From assembly GCA_044464765.1 (NCBI GenBank), contig JBIQKZ010000004.1, positions 1 to 64,000 on the forward strand: DNA of 64,000 bases, written 5' to 3'. Both the position numbers and the translations under genes were made by a program. The stretch is from JBIQKZ01 sp044464765 (lineage in GTDB: Bacteria > Pseudomonadota > Gammaproteobacteria > Burkholderiales > Burkholderiaceae_B). Below the pieces are notes generated by a model, which did no database searches, was not told where the DNA came from, and saw only the letters and a list, made by a program, of their open reading frames with translations. This document shows positions 35,948 through 44,115 of this stretch, piece by piece. Position 1 is the stretch's first letter. Every line of letters begins with the position of its first letter.

Positions 35948-37789
35948 TCATCCGCCTTGGGCGCTGCCTTCGCGGCGCGGGTCAGCCCCGCCGCGCAACC
36001 AGCCATCCTTGATGACCACCCCTTGGATCCCGCTGGGATACTCGCTAAACCTGATGCTGTGGCCCATCGACCGCAAGGCATCCGCCGCACGCTCCAGGCC
36101 TCGTCCTTGTTCCAGTTCCGTCTGCCGGTTGCGACTGCCGAAATTAGGCAGGGAAATCGCTTCCTGGATATCCAACCCCCAGGCAAGTACGCCCATCAGG
36201 GTTTTGGCCACGTAATTAATGATCGCGCTGCCGCCCGGTGAACCCACGGCCAGGAAGGGTTCGCCGTCCTTGAACACCACCGTCGGCGCCATGGTGCTGC
36301 GCGGGCGTTTGCCGGGCTGGACCCGATTAGCGATAAGGTTATCATCCTCGTCCACCGACGTATGGGAAAAATCGGTGAGCTGATTATTCAGCAAAAAACC
36401 ACGCACCAGAATCTTGCTGCCAAAGGCAGATTCGATCGACGAGGTCATGGACACCACATTGCCGTGCGCATCCACGGCCGAGATATGCGTGGTGGACGGA
36501 ATTTCCAGCGCATTGTCCCGCCCAAAAACTGGGTATTCCGGCGCTGGGTTTCCGGGTTCCGCTCGCCCCATCGTACGTTCTGGTCGTATCTGTCTCGCGC
36601 GCGCTTCAAGATAGGATGGGGCAATCAGCGCCTGGGCCGGAAAATCAATGAAGGCGGGATCCGCCACGTAATAGTCACGATCCGCGTAGGCCAGACGACC
36701 GGCTTCCGAGAAATAATGGATGGCTTGCGCACTGGTAGGCGCCAAGTCTTTCATGGGGAAATGCTGGAGAATGCCCAGCATCTGGATCACCCCGATGCCG
36801 CCGGCGCTGGGCGGCCCCATTCCACAAACTCGGTACGCGTGGTAGTCGCCACAGACCGGCTCGCGTTGCTTGGCCTGATAATCGGCAAGGTCGCTTAGGG
36901 ATAGGTCGCCCGGCACCGAGTGATTGCGCACCGCAGCCACGATGTCGCGGGCAATACTGCCTGTATAGAATGCGTGCGCACCTGACGCTGCGATTTCGCG
37001 CAAGGTCTGCGCGAAATTCGGGTTCTTCAGCACATGCCCTACCGGCCAGGGTTCACCCTGGCTATCCAGGAAAAACTCGGCTGCGGCCTTCTGGTCCCCC
37101 AGGCCATAGCCCTGCGTCAGCAAGTGGTGAAGCCGCGGCGACACCTTGAAACCTCGTTCGGCCAATTGGATGGCCGGCTGAAACAGATCGGCCCACGGCA
37201 GTATGCCCTGCTGCTGATGCGCCATTTCCAGCGCCGCCAACAAACCGGGCACGCCAACCGACAAACCGCTATTGACGGTCGCCCAGAACGGCATGCTGTC
37301 GCCATTGCGCATGAAACGATCCGGCGAGGCCCCGGCTGGAGCGGTTTCCCGGCCATCGTAGCTGGTCAGCGTATTCTGGGCCTTGTCGTAATACAGGATA
37401 AAAGCGCCGCCACCTATGCCCGAAGACTGCGGCTCGACAAGATTCAGCACCATCTGGGCGGCGATCGCCGCATCGATGGCGCTGCCGCCTTGCTCAAGAA
37501 TCTGGTAGCCGGCCTTGGTGGCCAGTGGGTTGGCCGTAGACAGCATGAAGTTGCGGGCGCGTACTTCCTGTTTTTCGTGGTATCCGCTGCCCGCTTCGGG
37601 ATTCAGATGATCGGCGGGCGTTCCAGGGTTGGACCGCCCGAGATGGTCAATGCGCACTGACGTACCCGCGTCGGCATGAGCAACGCCGCCCTTGTCGGGC
37701 CTTACCTGAGCTGCCGCGCCGTCCAGGCAGAACGAAACAGCAGTCAAAAGCAGGACGCACATCCACCTTGGCTTCAAGCCTAATTGCAT
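35948..37789 (-). CDS. ggt: Periplasmic gamma-glutamyltransferase
   Basis: A 613-aa Ntn-hydrolase that cleaves gamma-glutamyl bonds of glutathione and other gamma-glutamyl amides. It is made as a precursor that self-cleaves before the catalytic Thr in PSTTHISAVDAHGN. The substrate loop MTSSIE and GSPGGSAIIN are conserved. The signal peptide is MQLGLKPRWMCVLLLTAVSFCLDGAAA, so I use the ATG at 37789; an upstream in-frame ATG would add 20 residues before it and neither has a strong ribosome site. It heads the ggt-gltIJKL-ridA run and would release glutamate for the adjacent uptake system. It could also strip gamma-glutamyl groups from exported aromatic-amine conjugates, which is speculation. Confidence 0.93.
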   Translation of the reverse strand: MQLGLKPRWMCVLLLTAVSFCLDGAAAQVRPDKGGVAHADAGTSVRIDHLGRSNPGTPADHLNPEAGSGYHEKQEVRARNFMLSTANPLATKAGYQILEQGGSAIDAAIAAQMVLNLVEPQSSGIGGGAFILYYDKAQNTLTSYDGRETAPAGASPDRFMRNGDSMPFWATVNSGLSVGVPGLLAALEMAHQQQGILPWADLFQPAIQLAERGFKVSPRLHHLLTQGYGLGDQKAAAEFFLDSQGEPWPVGHVLKNPNFAQTLREIAASGAHAFYTGSIARDIVAAVRNHSVPGDLSLSDLADYQAKQREPVCGDYHAYRVCGMGPPSAGGIGVIQMLGILQHFPMKDLAPTSAQAIHYFSEAGRLAYADRDYYVADPAFIDFPAQALIAPSYLEARARQIRPERTMGRAEPGNPAPEYPVFGRDNALEIPSTTHISAVDAHGNVVSMTSSIESAFGSKILVRGFLLNNQLTDFSHTSVDEDDNLIANRVQPGKRPRSTMAPTVVFKDGEPFLAVGSPGGSAIINYVAKTLMGVLAWGLDIQEAISLPNFGSRNRQTELEQGRGLERAADALRSMGHSIRFSEYPSGIQGVVIKDGWLRGGADPRREGSAQGG

Positions 37790-38195
37790 ACGTAATATTT
37801 TCTCATTCGTTAAGCGCTTCCCGGAACACGTCAAAGCTCCACGCCTCAAGGCCTCACAGTAACAAAAACATGCCCCGGCGCGGCAATTATTTCAACCAGC
37901 TGAATCCATGCGCCTTCCAGAACCCGCAAACGGATACTCACACCCATTGTACGTAGAGACCTCTGCAAAATCATGATTGACAAAATAGACAGGCTCCTTT
38001 ACTGTTTAACCAAAAGTCAGGTAGCTTTACCAATATTCAATAGCAGAAAGCAAGCCTACTCGTTCCAGATAATAGCGCCTGCACTTTTACCCCAGGCGCC
38101 GTGTGGAGCGTCGCGGATCAACCCCTTGGGTGACGGCTTATTTACACACCTTGGGCACACAATCAACATGTGGTGATAATCAAAGGAAACTTATC
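37790..38195. other. Divergent intergenic region ggt / hydroxyquinol cluster
   Basis: About 400 nt without a convincing gene. It must hold promoters for ggt (left) and the NTF2-like gene (right), but no clear hexamer pair stands out. CCTTGGG occurs in two direct copies before the right-hand gene. GAGACCTCTGCAAAA at 37956-37970 recalls the inverted-repeat ends of some insertion sequences, but no partner end or transposase is present. Confidence 0.5.
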
Positions 38196-38840
38196 GTGGA
38201 ACTCGAATTTCAACAGAAACTGGAAATTGCCGAAGTGGTCAGCAACTGGGCGGTTTGGCGCGACGCGGGCTTTTGGGATCGCTTCCTGACCGTCTGGCAC
38301 GATGATGGCTGGATGTCCGCCACCTGGTTCCAGGGCCCGGCCCCCAAATTCATCGACGTCAGCCGCACCGGCTTTGAAAAAGGCGTATCCATCCTGCATT
38401 TCCAGGGCGGCACCAGTGTCGACATCAAAGGCAAACGCGCTATTGCACAAACCAAGATGACCATCAGCCAGCGCGCCGAAGTCGATGGCGCCCTGGTCGA
38501 TGTACTGTGCACCGGGCGCTTCTACGATTTCTTCGAACAGCGCGTGATCAACGGTAAAGATGAATGGCGCATCGTACGGCGTCAGCCCATCTACGAAAAA
38601 GACCGCATGGACCTTATGGATCCAGGCGCAACGCTCAAGCTTGACCAGGATCTGCTCGGCCAATTCCCCAAAGGCTACCAGCACCTGGCTTATTTGCAAT
38701 CGCGTCTGGGTTTCAAAATCAAGCGCGATATGCCGGAACTTACCGGCCCGATTGTCCAGGCGCTGTATCAACGCGGCCAGAAGTGGCTGGATGGCGCAGA
38801 GTCCGCCTTCGACGAACCCCCGGTTGAAGTCGGTTTGTAA
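38196..38840 (+). CDS. NTF2-like (SnoaL-type) protein of the hydroxyquinol cluster
   Basis: A 214-aa protein whose first 140 residues fit the NTF2-like cone fold (EIAEVVSNWAVWRDAGFWDRFLTVWHDDGWM, later GRFYDFFEQRV...EWRIVRRQPIYEKDRM). Such proteins are small isomerases, hydratases or ring-hydroxylase small subunits. The start is a GTG at 38196 with AAGGA 9 nt upstream; no better ATG exists in frame nearby. Its stop overlaps the marR start (TAATG). Precise role in aromatic degradation is unknown. Confidence 0.8.
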   Translation: MELEFQQKLEIAEVVSNWAVWRDAGFWDRFLTVWHDDGWMSATWFQGPAPKFIDVSRTGFEKGVSILHFQGGTSVDIKGKRAIAQTKMTISQRAEVDGALVDVLCTGRFYDFFEQRVINGKDEWRIVRRQPIYEKDRMDLMDPGATLKLDQDLLGQFPKGYQHLAYLQSRLGFKIKRDMPELTGPIVQALYQRGQKWLDGAESAFDEPPVEVGL

Positions 38841-39295
38841 TGCCTCCCGCCCACGCTGACCAGCAATGGCGCCGGCACAATATCGGCAGGCTCTTGCATA
38901 ATGCCATTGATCACTTCGATGGGCGCATTCTGGAACAGATGGCCGCGGCAGGACATGGCGGGTTTTCCTTAAGCCATGTCACCATTACCCGCAATCTGGA
39001 TCTTGAAGGCACACGCGCCACCGAGTTGGCGCGCCGCGCCGGTATTACCAAACAATCCATGGGCGAGCTGATCGCCCAGCTGGAAAAAGGCGGGATTATC
39101 GAACGCACGCCCGACCCCAGCGACCGGCGCGCCAAAATCGTGTCGTTCACGGCCAAGGGCCTGCGCTGGATGCAGGCTTTCCGCGAAGCCTTGCAGCAGG
39201 CCGAAAACGAAATGGCCGCCACGCTGGGGGAAGCGGCCATGGAAAGCCTGCGGCAGAACCTTGCGAAATACGGCCCCGACTCTCCCCTGGAATAA
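38840..39295 (+). CDS. MarR-family transcriptional regulator
   Basis: A 151-aa winged-helix regulator: TRATELARRAGITKQSMGELIAQLEKGGIIERTPDPSDRRAKIVSFTAKG is the canonical DNA-binding core with wing DPSDRRAK. It is coupled to the NTF2-like gene and followed by the monooxygenase after 11 nt, so it is most likely the local repressor, relieved by an aromatic ligand. Confidence 0.92.
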   Translation: MPPAHADQQWRRHNIGRLLHNAIDHFDGRILEQMAAAGHGGFSLSHVTITRNLDLEGTRATELARRAGITKQSMGELIAQLEKGGIIERTPDPSDRRAKIVSFTAKGLRWMQAFREALQQAENEMAATLGEAAMESLRQNLAKYGPDSPLE

Positions 39296-39306
39296 AGGCA
39301 TCCATC

Positions 39307-41022
39307 ATGCTTCCCGAACACACCCAAGTCATGATTGTCGGCGGCGGACCCTGCGGCCTGATGCTGGCCAACGAGCTGGGCCGTCGCGGCATCCAGGCGG
39401 TGCTGGTCGATGACAAGCCGAGCACCGCGTTCAACCCCCAGGCCAACGCCACGCAGGCGCGCACCATGGAGCACTATCGGCGTCTTGGTTTTGCCGATGA
39501 AATTCGCAGCCAGGGCCTGCCGGAAGACTTCCCGACCGACATCGCCTACTTTACACGCTACGCAACGTACGAGCTGGGACGTTTTCGCCTGCCGCCAGCC
39601 TCGGAAGCCCGCACCCGCATACACGGGCTTTCGGGGTCCTGGAGCGCCGCCGAACTGCCCCACCGGATTTCCCAGAAATTTGTCGAGCAGACCTTACGTC
39701 GTCATGCCGAGAGCCTGCCCGGCATTTCAGTGAACTATGGCTGGCGCATGACGGACTTCACCGATGACGGCGACCGCGTGCAGGTTCAGGTCGAATCCCT
39801 GGCCGATGGCCGCACCCAAACCATTACAGCCGACTATTTAGTGGGCGCGGACGGCCCGCGCAGCAAAGTGCGGGAAAAAATCGGATACCGCTATACGGGC
39901 GAAACCGGTGTCGTGCGTGATTTCATGGGCGGCCGCATGTATGCCATTTACGTGCGCTCGCCGCAGTTCTATCAGATCGTGCCTCACGCACCCGCCTGGA
40001 TGAATGTCTGTTTCAATAGCGAGCGTCGCGCGTTCATGGCCGCCGTAGACGGCAAGGGCGAATTTGCTTTCCATACCCAGCTCAAGCCGCATGAATCGGC
40101 CGAGGACATCACCGAACGCGACGCATTGGAACTGTTCCGCATGGGAGTGGGCGCACCGGTGGAAGCGGAGGTCCTGTCGCATGGCTCGTGGACGGCGGGG
40201 CATTCGCTGGTCGCCGAGCACCTACGCAAAGGCCGGGTCTTTATCGGCGGCGACGCCGCCCATCTATTCACCCCCGCCGGCGGCCTGGGCTACAACACGG
40301 CCGTCGAAGACGCGGTGAACCTAGGCTGGAAGCTGGCCGCCGTCCTGAAAGGCACGGCCTCCGAGGCCTTGCTGGACAGCTACGAAGCCGAGCGCCGCCC
40401 GCTGGCGGTGCGTAATACCGCTTATGCCAAAGCGTTCGCCGATTCCCTGGGCCTATTCGCCCCCACCGACAACCTGGAAGAGGATTCGGCGACCGGCGCC
40501 GCCGCGCGGGCCGAAGCCGGCGCCTATTTCGAGGCCCATGGCCGCGCTGAATTCAATATTCCGGGCGTTACCTTTGGTGGTCGCTACGATGGCTCGCCCG
40601 CCATTGTTGCAGACGGCACCTTGCCGCCGCCCGATACCGCCAACGAGTATATTGCCACCGCCTGCCCGGGAGGCCGACCACCACATATGTGGATGGAAGA
40701 CGACAGTTCACTCTATGATAGCTTCGGGTTTGAATGGACGCTTCTTTGCCTGGACGGCGATCAGCAAGGCGCCCAGCCCTTCGCGCAGCAAGCCCACGCC
40801 CGGAATATGGATCTGAAGATCATCGATGCAACGGCGGCGCATGCCCTTTACCAGGCGCGATACGCCCTTATACGGCCCGATCAAATCGTGGCCTGGCGAG
40901 GCGATTCGTGCAACGATGCATCCGGCATTCTGGATACATTGAACGGCAGGGCAACCCACTCGGCACAACAAGATCACGGCGGCAACGCGACCAAGACAAA
41001 CCAAGGAGCAGACAATGCGTGA
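39307..41022 (+). CDS. FAD-dependent aromatic hydroxylase (PheA/TfdB/MhpA type)
   Basis: A 571-aa group A flavoprotein monooxygenase that hydroxylates a phenol using NAD(P)H. FAD motifs are all visible: MIVGGGPCGLMLA (GxGxxG), YLVGADGPRSKVR (DG motif) and GRVFIGGDAAHLFTPAGGLGYNTAVEDAVNLGWKL (GD motif). A thioredoxin-like C-terminal domain follows. It overlaps the hydroxyquinol dioxygenase gene by 8 nt, so its product is likely hydroxyquinol or a precursor. Substrate could be resorcinol, a resorcylate, or a nitro- or aminophenol; not decidable here. Confidence 0.9.
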   Translation: MLPEHTQVMIVGGGPCGLMLANELGRRGIQAVLVDDKPSTAFNPQANATQARTMEHYRRLGFADEIRSQGLPEDFPTDIAYFTRYATYELGRFRLPPASEARTRIHGLSGSWSAAELPHRISQKFVEQTLRRHAESLPGISVNYGWRMTDFTDDGDRVQVQVESLADGRTQTITADYLVGADGPRSKVREKIGYRYTGETGVVRDFMGGRMYAIYVRSPQFYQIVPHAPAWMNVCFNSERRAFMAAVDGKGEFAFHTQLKPHESAEDITERDALELFRMGVGAPVEAEVLSHGSWTAGHSLVAEHLRKGRVFIGGDAAHLFTPAGGLGYNTAVEDAVNLGWKLAAVLKGTASEALLDSYEAERRPLAVRNTAYAKAFADSLGLFAPTDNLEEDSATGAAARAEAGAYFEAHGRAEFNIPGVTFGGRYDGSPAIVADGTLPPPDTANEYIATACPGGRPPHMWMEDDSSLYDSFGFEWTLLCLDGDQQGAQPFAQQAHARNMDLKIIDATAAHALYQARYALIRPDQIVAWRGDSCNDASGILDTLNGRATHSAQQDHGGNATKTNQGADNA

Positions 41023-41875
41023 CCTGAACGAACATACCCTGACCGATGAGGTCATTTCCCGATTCGAGAACAGCACCACTCCCCGCGCCAAGCAAATTAG
41101 CGAGGCGTTGGTGCGTCATCTGCATGCATTCGTGCGCGAGATCGAGCCCACGCAGACCGAGTGGGAGCAAGCCATCGACTTCCTGACCCGCACCGGCCAT
41201 ATGTGCAGCGACAAGCGCCAGGAGTTCATCCTGTTGTCCGATGCCCTGGGCGTATCCATGCTGGTCGACGCCATCAACCACCGCATGCCCGAAGGCGTTA
41301 CCGAGTCCACCGTGTTCGGCCCCTTCTATGTCGACAGCGCCGCCGAGTTCGAGTCGGGCAGCGACATCACTGAAGGCATCGAAGGTATGCGCATGTTGAT
41401 CACCGGGACCGTTTCCGATCAGCATGGGCAACCCATACCCAACGCCACCGTCGATCTCTGGCAGTCCGATACGGAAGGGTTCTACGATGTGCAGCGTCTG
41501 GATACCCTGGCCCTGCGCGGTCGCTTCCACAGCGACGCCGAGGGCAAGTTCAGCTGTTGGTCGGTAAGGCCCAGCGCCTACCCCATCCCGAACGATGGGC
41601 CGGTGGGCCAGATGCTGGAACTCCAAGGCCGCCACCCCTATCGGCCCGCGCACGTGCATTTCATGATTGGCGCCGATGGTTACGAAACACTGGTTACCCA
41701 CGTATTTGCCGCCGGCGACAAGTATCTGGACAGCGATGTGGTTTTCGGCGTGAAAAACTCCCTGATACGCGACTTTGTCGTGCACGAGACCGGCACGGCG
41801 CCGGACGGAACCGAGATGGCGGAACCCTACGCCTATTTACACTACGATTTTCGGCTGAAAAAGGCGGGCGCATGA
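41015..41875 (+). CDS. Hydroxyquinol 1,2-dioxygenase (intradiol)
   Basis: Fe(III) intradiol dioxygenase of 286 aa that opens 1,2,4-trihydroxybenzene to maleylacetate. Iron ligands read as Tyr157 (TEGFYDVQ), Tyr189 (PSAYPIPNDGPVG), His213 and His215 (RPAHVHFMI). The N-terminal helical linker domain is family-typical. GGAG precedes the ATG. Its stop overlaps the maleylacetate reductase start (ATGA), which fixes the pathway as hydroxyquinol rather than catechol. Confidence 0.93.
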   Translation: MRDLNEHTLTDEVISRFENSTTPRAKQISEALVRHLHAFVREIEPTQTEWEQAIDFLTRTGHMCSDKRQEFILLSDALGVSMLVDAINHRMPEGVTESTVFGPFYVDSAAEFESGSDITEGIEGMRMLITGTVSDQHGQPIPNATVDLWQSDTEGFYDVQRLDTLALRGRFHSDAEGKFSCWSVRPSAYPIPNDGPVGQMLELQGRHPYRPAHVHFMIGADGYETLVTHVFAAGDKYLDSDVVFGVKNSLIRDFVVHETGTAPDGTEMAEPYAYLHYDFRLKKAGA

Positions 41876-42933
41876 AGCACGATTTCATCTACGAAGCCTT
41901 GCCCAGCCGTGTGGTATTCGGGCAGGGAAAGCTCTCCACGTTGCCCGCTGAAGCCGAAAGACTGGGCGTCAAGCGCATTCTGGTGCTAAGTACGCCGGCA
42001 CAGGTGAAATGGGCCGAGGAAGTCGCCCAGACACTTGGCAATGCGTCGGCGGGGGTCTTCAGCCAGGCCACGATGCATACGCCTGTCGACGTGTCCGAAC
42101 AGGCGGTAGCTTATGCCAAGTCGGTGGATGCCGACTGTGTGCTCGGGCTGGGCGGAGGCTCCACCATTGGCTTAGGCAAGGCCATCGCCCTGCGCACCGG
42201 CTTGCCGCAGATTGCGGTGCCCACCACCTACGCGGGATCGGAAATGACGCCGATTCTCGGTGAAACAAAAGACGGCGTCAAAACCACGCAGCGCACGATG
42301 GCCGTATTGCCGAAAACGGTCATTTACGACGTTAACCTAAGTCTGTCGCTGCCCGTGGGCCTGTCGGCCACCAGCGGCTTGAACGCGATGGCGCACGCGG
42401 TGGAGGCGCTATATTCACAAGACCGTAATCCGATCACGTCGCTCTATGCGGAAGAAGGCATTGCCGCTCTGGGCCGCGCTTTGCCGATTCTTGTCAAGGA
42501 CACCGCCAACGCCGCCGCCCGGGCCGATGCGTTGTACGGCGCCTGGCTATGCGGCATTTGTCTGGGCACATCGGGCATGGCGCTGCATCATAAGCTGTGC
42601 CATGTCTTGGGTGGGGCGTTCGACCTCCCTCATTCGGAAACGCATGCGGTCATGTTGCCTCACACGGTGGCGTACAACATGCATGCGGCGGCCGATGTGA
42701 TCAGCCGGGCCGCGCGGGCGCTGCAAACGGATAATGCGGCGCTGGGGTTCTGGGAGCTTGGGCGCCGTATTGCTGCGCCGTCTTCGTTGCGGGAACTGGG
42801 GATGCCGGAGTCGGGGATTGATCATGCGGTTGCATTGGCGATGAAGAATCCGTATTGGAATCCAGAGCCGCTGCAAGAGGAGAAGCTGAAGGCGCTGATT
42901 ACCCGGGCGTGGGGGGGCGAGACGCCGGTTTGA
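41872..42933 (+). CDS. Maleylacetate reductase
   Basis: A 353-aa iron-alcohol-dehydrogenase-like enzyme reducing maleylacetate to 3-oxoadipate with NAD(P)H. Characteristic segments are LPSRVVFGQGKL at the start, GLGGGSTIGLGKAIALRTGLPQIAVPTTYAGSEMT, and MALHHKLCHVLGGAFDLPHSETHAVMLPH. The ATG at 41872 overlaps the dioxygenase stop; longer readings in the same frame only run through the dioxygenase gene. The 3-oxoadipate would go to the beta-ketoadipate route elsewhere in the genome. Confidence 0.94.
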   Translation: MKHDFIYEALPSRVVFGQGKLSTLPAEAERLGVKRILVLSTPAQVKWAEEVAQTLGNASAGVFSQATMHTPVDVSEQAVAYAKSVDADCVLGLGGGSTIGLGKAIALRTGLPQIAVPTTYAGSEMTPILGETKDGVKTTQRTMAVLPKTVIYDVNLSLSLPVGLSATSGLNAMAHAVEALYSQDRNPITSLYAEEGIAALGRALPILVKDTANAAARADALYGAWLCGICLGTSGMALHHKLCHVLGGAFDLPHSETHAVMLPHTVAYNMHAAADVISRAARALQTDNAALGFWELGRRIAAPSSLRELGMPESGIDHAVALAMKNPYWNPEPLQEEKLKALITRAWGGETPV

Positions 42934-43274
42934 TTTTTCTTTCTTAGCGGCGTATCTATTAAAATACGTTAACTTCTGACGGCGTCGCTATTCTGGGGAT
43001 TGCCCTTCCATCTATTGACGTCGGTGTGGTGGGGTAGGCTGCCGCGTTTACTATTGAACGAATTGAGTTCTTAAATAGATGCTTTAGCTAGTTAGGCAAT
43101 CCCGACAACGACCAACAAAGCCCGTTCAACCGCTCGCATTTTGTCCCATCAAGGCGGCCAAAAGCCGCCCGATCTTTGAACGCGAAAGCATGGCCACCTT
43201 ATCCACCATGATCTGCGAAAGCACCTGTATTGCAGTACATTAGTTCAAAAAAACCCCACTCACTGGAGCCTTCC
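42934..43274. other. Intergenic region after maleylacetate reductase
   Basis: About 340 nt without a gene. It holds one copy of a diverged repeat at 43049-43103 and a hairpin GGCGGC/GCCGCC at 43153-43169 with a 5-nt loop, which may end the upstream operon. GGAG lies 6 nt before the next gene. Confidence 0.5.
43049..43103. repeat. Diverged intergenic repeat, copy A
   Basis: This 55-nt stretch aligns with 44029-44082 at about 39 of 55 positions with one gap. Conserved blocks are TACTA, AACGAAT, CTTTA and GGCAA-N-CCC. Most differences are transitions. Neither copy is coding. Confidence 0.5.
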
Positions 43275-43577
43275 ATGAAAATTCTACAAGTAGACTTCCC
43301 CACCCCTGGGCCGTTCGGCGCTGAAATGAGCGAGGCGCTCAAAGGGCTAGCGGAAAGCATTGCTAACGAGCCCGGCCTGCTCTGGAAGCTCTGGACGGAA
43401 AACGCGCAAACCGGCGAAGCGGGGGGCATTTACTGCTTCGAAAATCTCGAAACCCTAAATGCATACAAAGATATGCATGCGGCACGGCTAACAGACATGG
43501 GCGTTACAACTTTACGGTTCAAAATTTTCGACGCAAATATTCCACTATCGAAAATAGACCGATTTCCGGGTCTGTAA
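43275..43577 (+). CDS. YdhR-type monooxygenase-like small protein
   Basis: A 100-aa protein of the dimeric alpha-beta barrel fold, matching YdhR: MKILQVDFPTPGPFGAEMSEALKGLAESIANEPGLLWKLWTENAQTGEAGGIYCFENLETL. The family is annotated as a putative monooxygenase, with unproven activity. The ATG at 43275 has GGAG 6 nt upstream and begins the first strand; an upstream in-frame ATG adds 15 residues. It precedes the decayed hydrolase gene. Confidence 0.88.
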   Translation: MKILQVDFPTPGPFGAEMSEALKGLAESIANEPGLLWKLWTENAQTGEAGGIYCFENLETLNAYKDMHAARLTDMGVTTLRFKIFDANIPLSKIDRFPGL

Positions 43578-43665
43578 ACAGATGCGCGCCGCCGGGCATG
43601 ACTAGCCGCGCTGTGAACACCCTCTGTGTCATCCGCCCCTTGCCCAGCCAGGGTTTGCGTCTTTA

Positions 43666-43697
43666 ATGGAACGCAACGGCAAAGGCCTGCGTTCCAT
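43666..43697. repeat. Perfect 10-bp inverted repeat at the edge of the decayed hydrolase gene
   Basis: ATGGAACGCA (43666-43675) and TGCGTTCCAT (43688-43697) are exact complements around a 12-nt loop. It lies between the YdhR-like gene and the hydrolase remnant. It may be a scar of the deletion that removed the 5' part, or a weak terminator. Confidence 0.55.
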
Positions 43698-43702
43698 GAT
43701 GT

Positions 43703-43907
43703 GTTAGCGAACAGCTCGACTACGAGGCCGAACTTGGCGTGATCAACGCTTTCCAAAGGCACCACCCTGCTGCCCGGCGATATCATTGCCACCGGCACGC
43801 CGGTAGGTGTGGGTATCGGCTTTACACCACCCAAATTCCTGCAATCCGGCGATACGGTGGAAGTTGAAATCACCGGATTGGGGCGGCTTAGCAATACCAT
43901 CCGTTAA
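43703..43907 (+). pseudogene. Remnant of a fumarylacetoacetate hydrolase (FAH)-family gene
   Basis: Two pieces of an FAH-family enzyme survive in different frames. Piece 1 (43703-43744) reads VSEQLDYEAELGVI, the conserved metal-site motif DYExEL. Piece 2 (43743-43907) reads STLSKGTTLLPG, then DIIATGTPVGVG, GFTPPKFLQSGDTVEVEITG and LGRLSNTIR followed by a stop, the family C-terminus. The 5' third and roughly 100 codons between the pieces are missing, with a frame change at the junction. FAH enzymes include fumarylpyruvate hydrolase of the gentisate pathway and hydratases of meta-cleavage routes. A good terminator follows at 43939. Confidence 0.85.
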
Positions 43908-43938
43908 ACGTTAAGGCGATAGCTCCCTCTCGAAGCAC

Positions 43939-43982
43939 AAAAAAGGCGTGCCGCCGGGAACCACCGGCAACACGCCTTTTTT
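43939..43982. terminator. Rho-independent terminator, bidirectional
   Basis: AAAAAAGGCGTG (43939-43950) pairs with CACGCCTTTTTT (43971-43982). The interior has a second CCGG/CCGG stem. A GC-rich stem with T6 after it is textbook. It lies 31 nt after the stop of the hydrolase remnant and probably ended its former operon. Confidence 0.85.
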
Positions 43983-44028
43983 GTTATACGAATCGTTGAA
44001 AAGCAAGCCTCACACCAACCGCAACACC

Positions 44029-44082
44029 TACTACTCAACGAATCAAGCACTTGAATGAGTACTTTAACAAATTGGCAAGCCC
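44029..44082. repeat. Diverged intergenic repeat, copy B
   Basis: Second copy of the repeat at 43049-43103, same orientation, about 39 of 55 positions shared. It ends 33 nt before the inverted-repeat element. Confidence 0.5.
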
Positions 44083-44115
44083 AATGAATCAAAACGCCGC
44101 AAACCAATCAATGCA

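Noticed and set aside
37956..37970. GAGACCTCTGCAAAA as an insertion-sequence end
   Set aside because: Only one end is seen, with no partner inverted copy, no target duplication and no transposase remnant nearby.
38160..38190. GATAAT at 38174 as the -10 of the NTF2-like gene
   Set aside because: It would place the transcription start on the ribosome-binding site, and the -35 partner matches only three positions.
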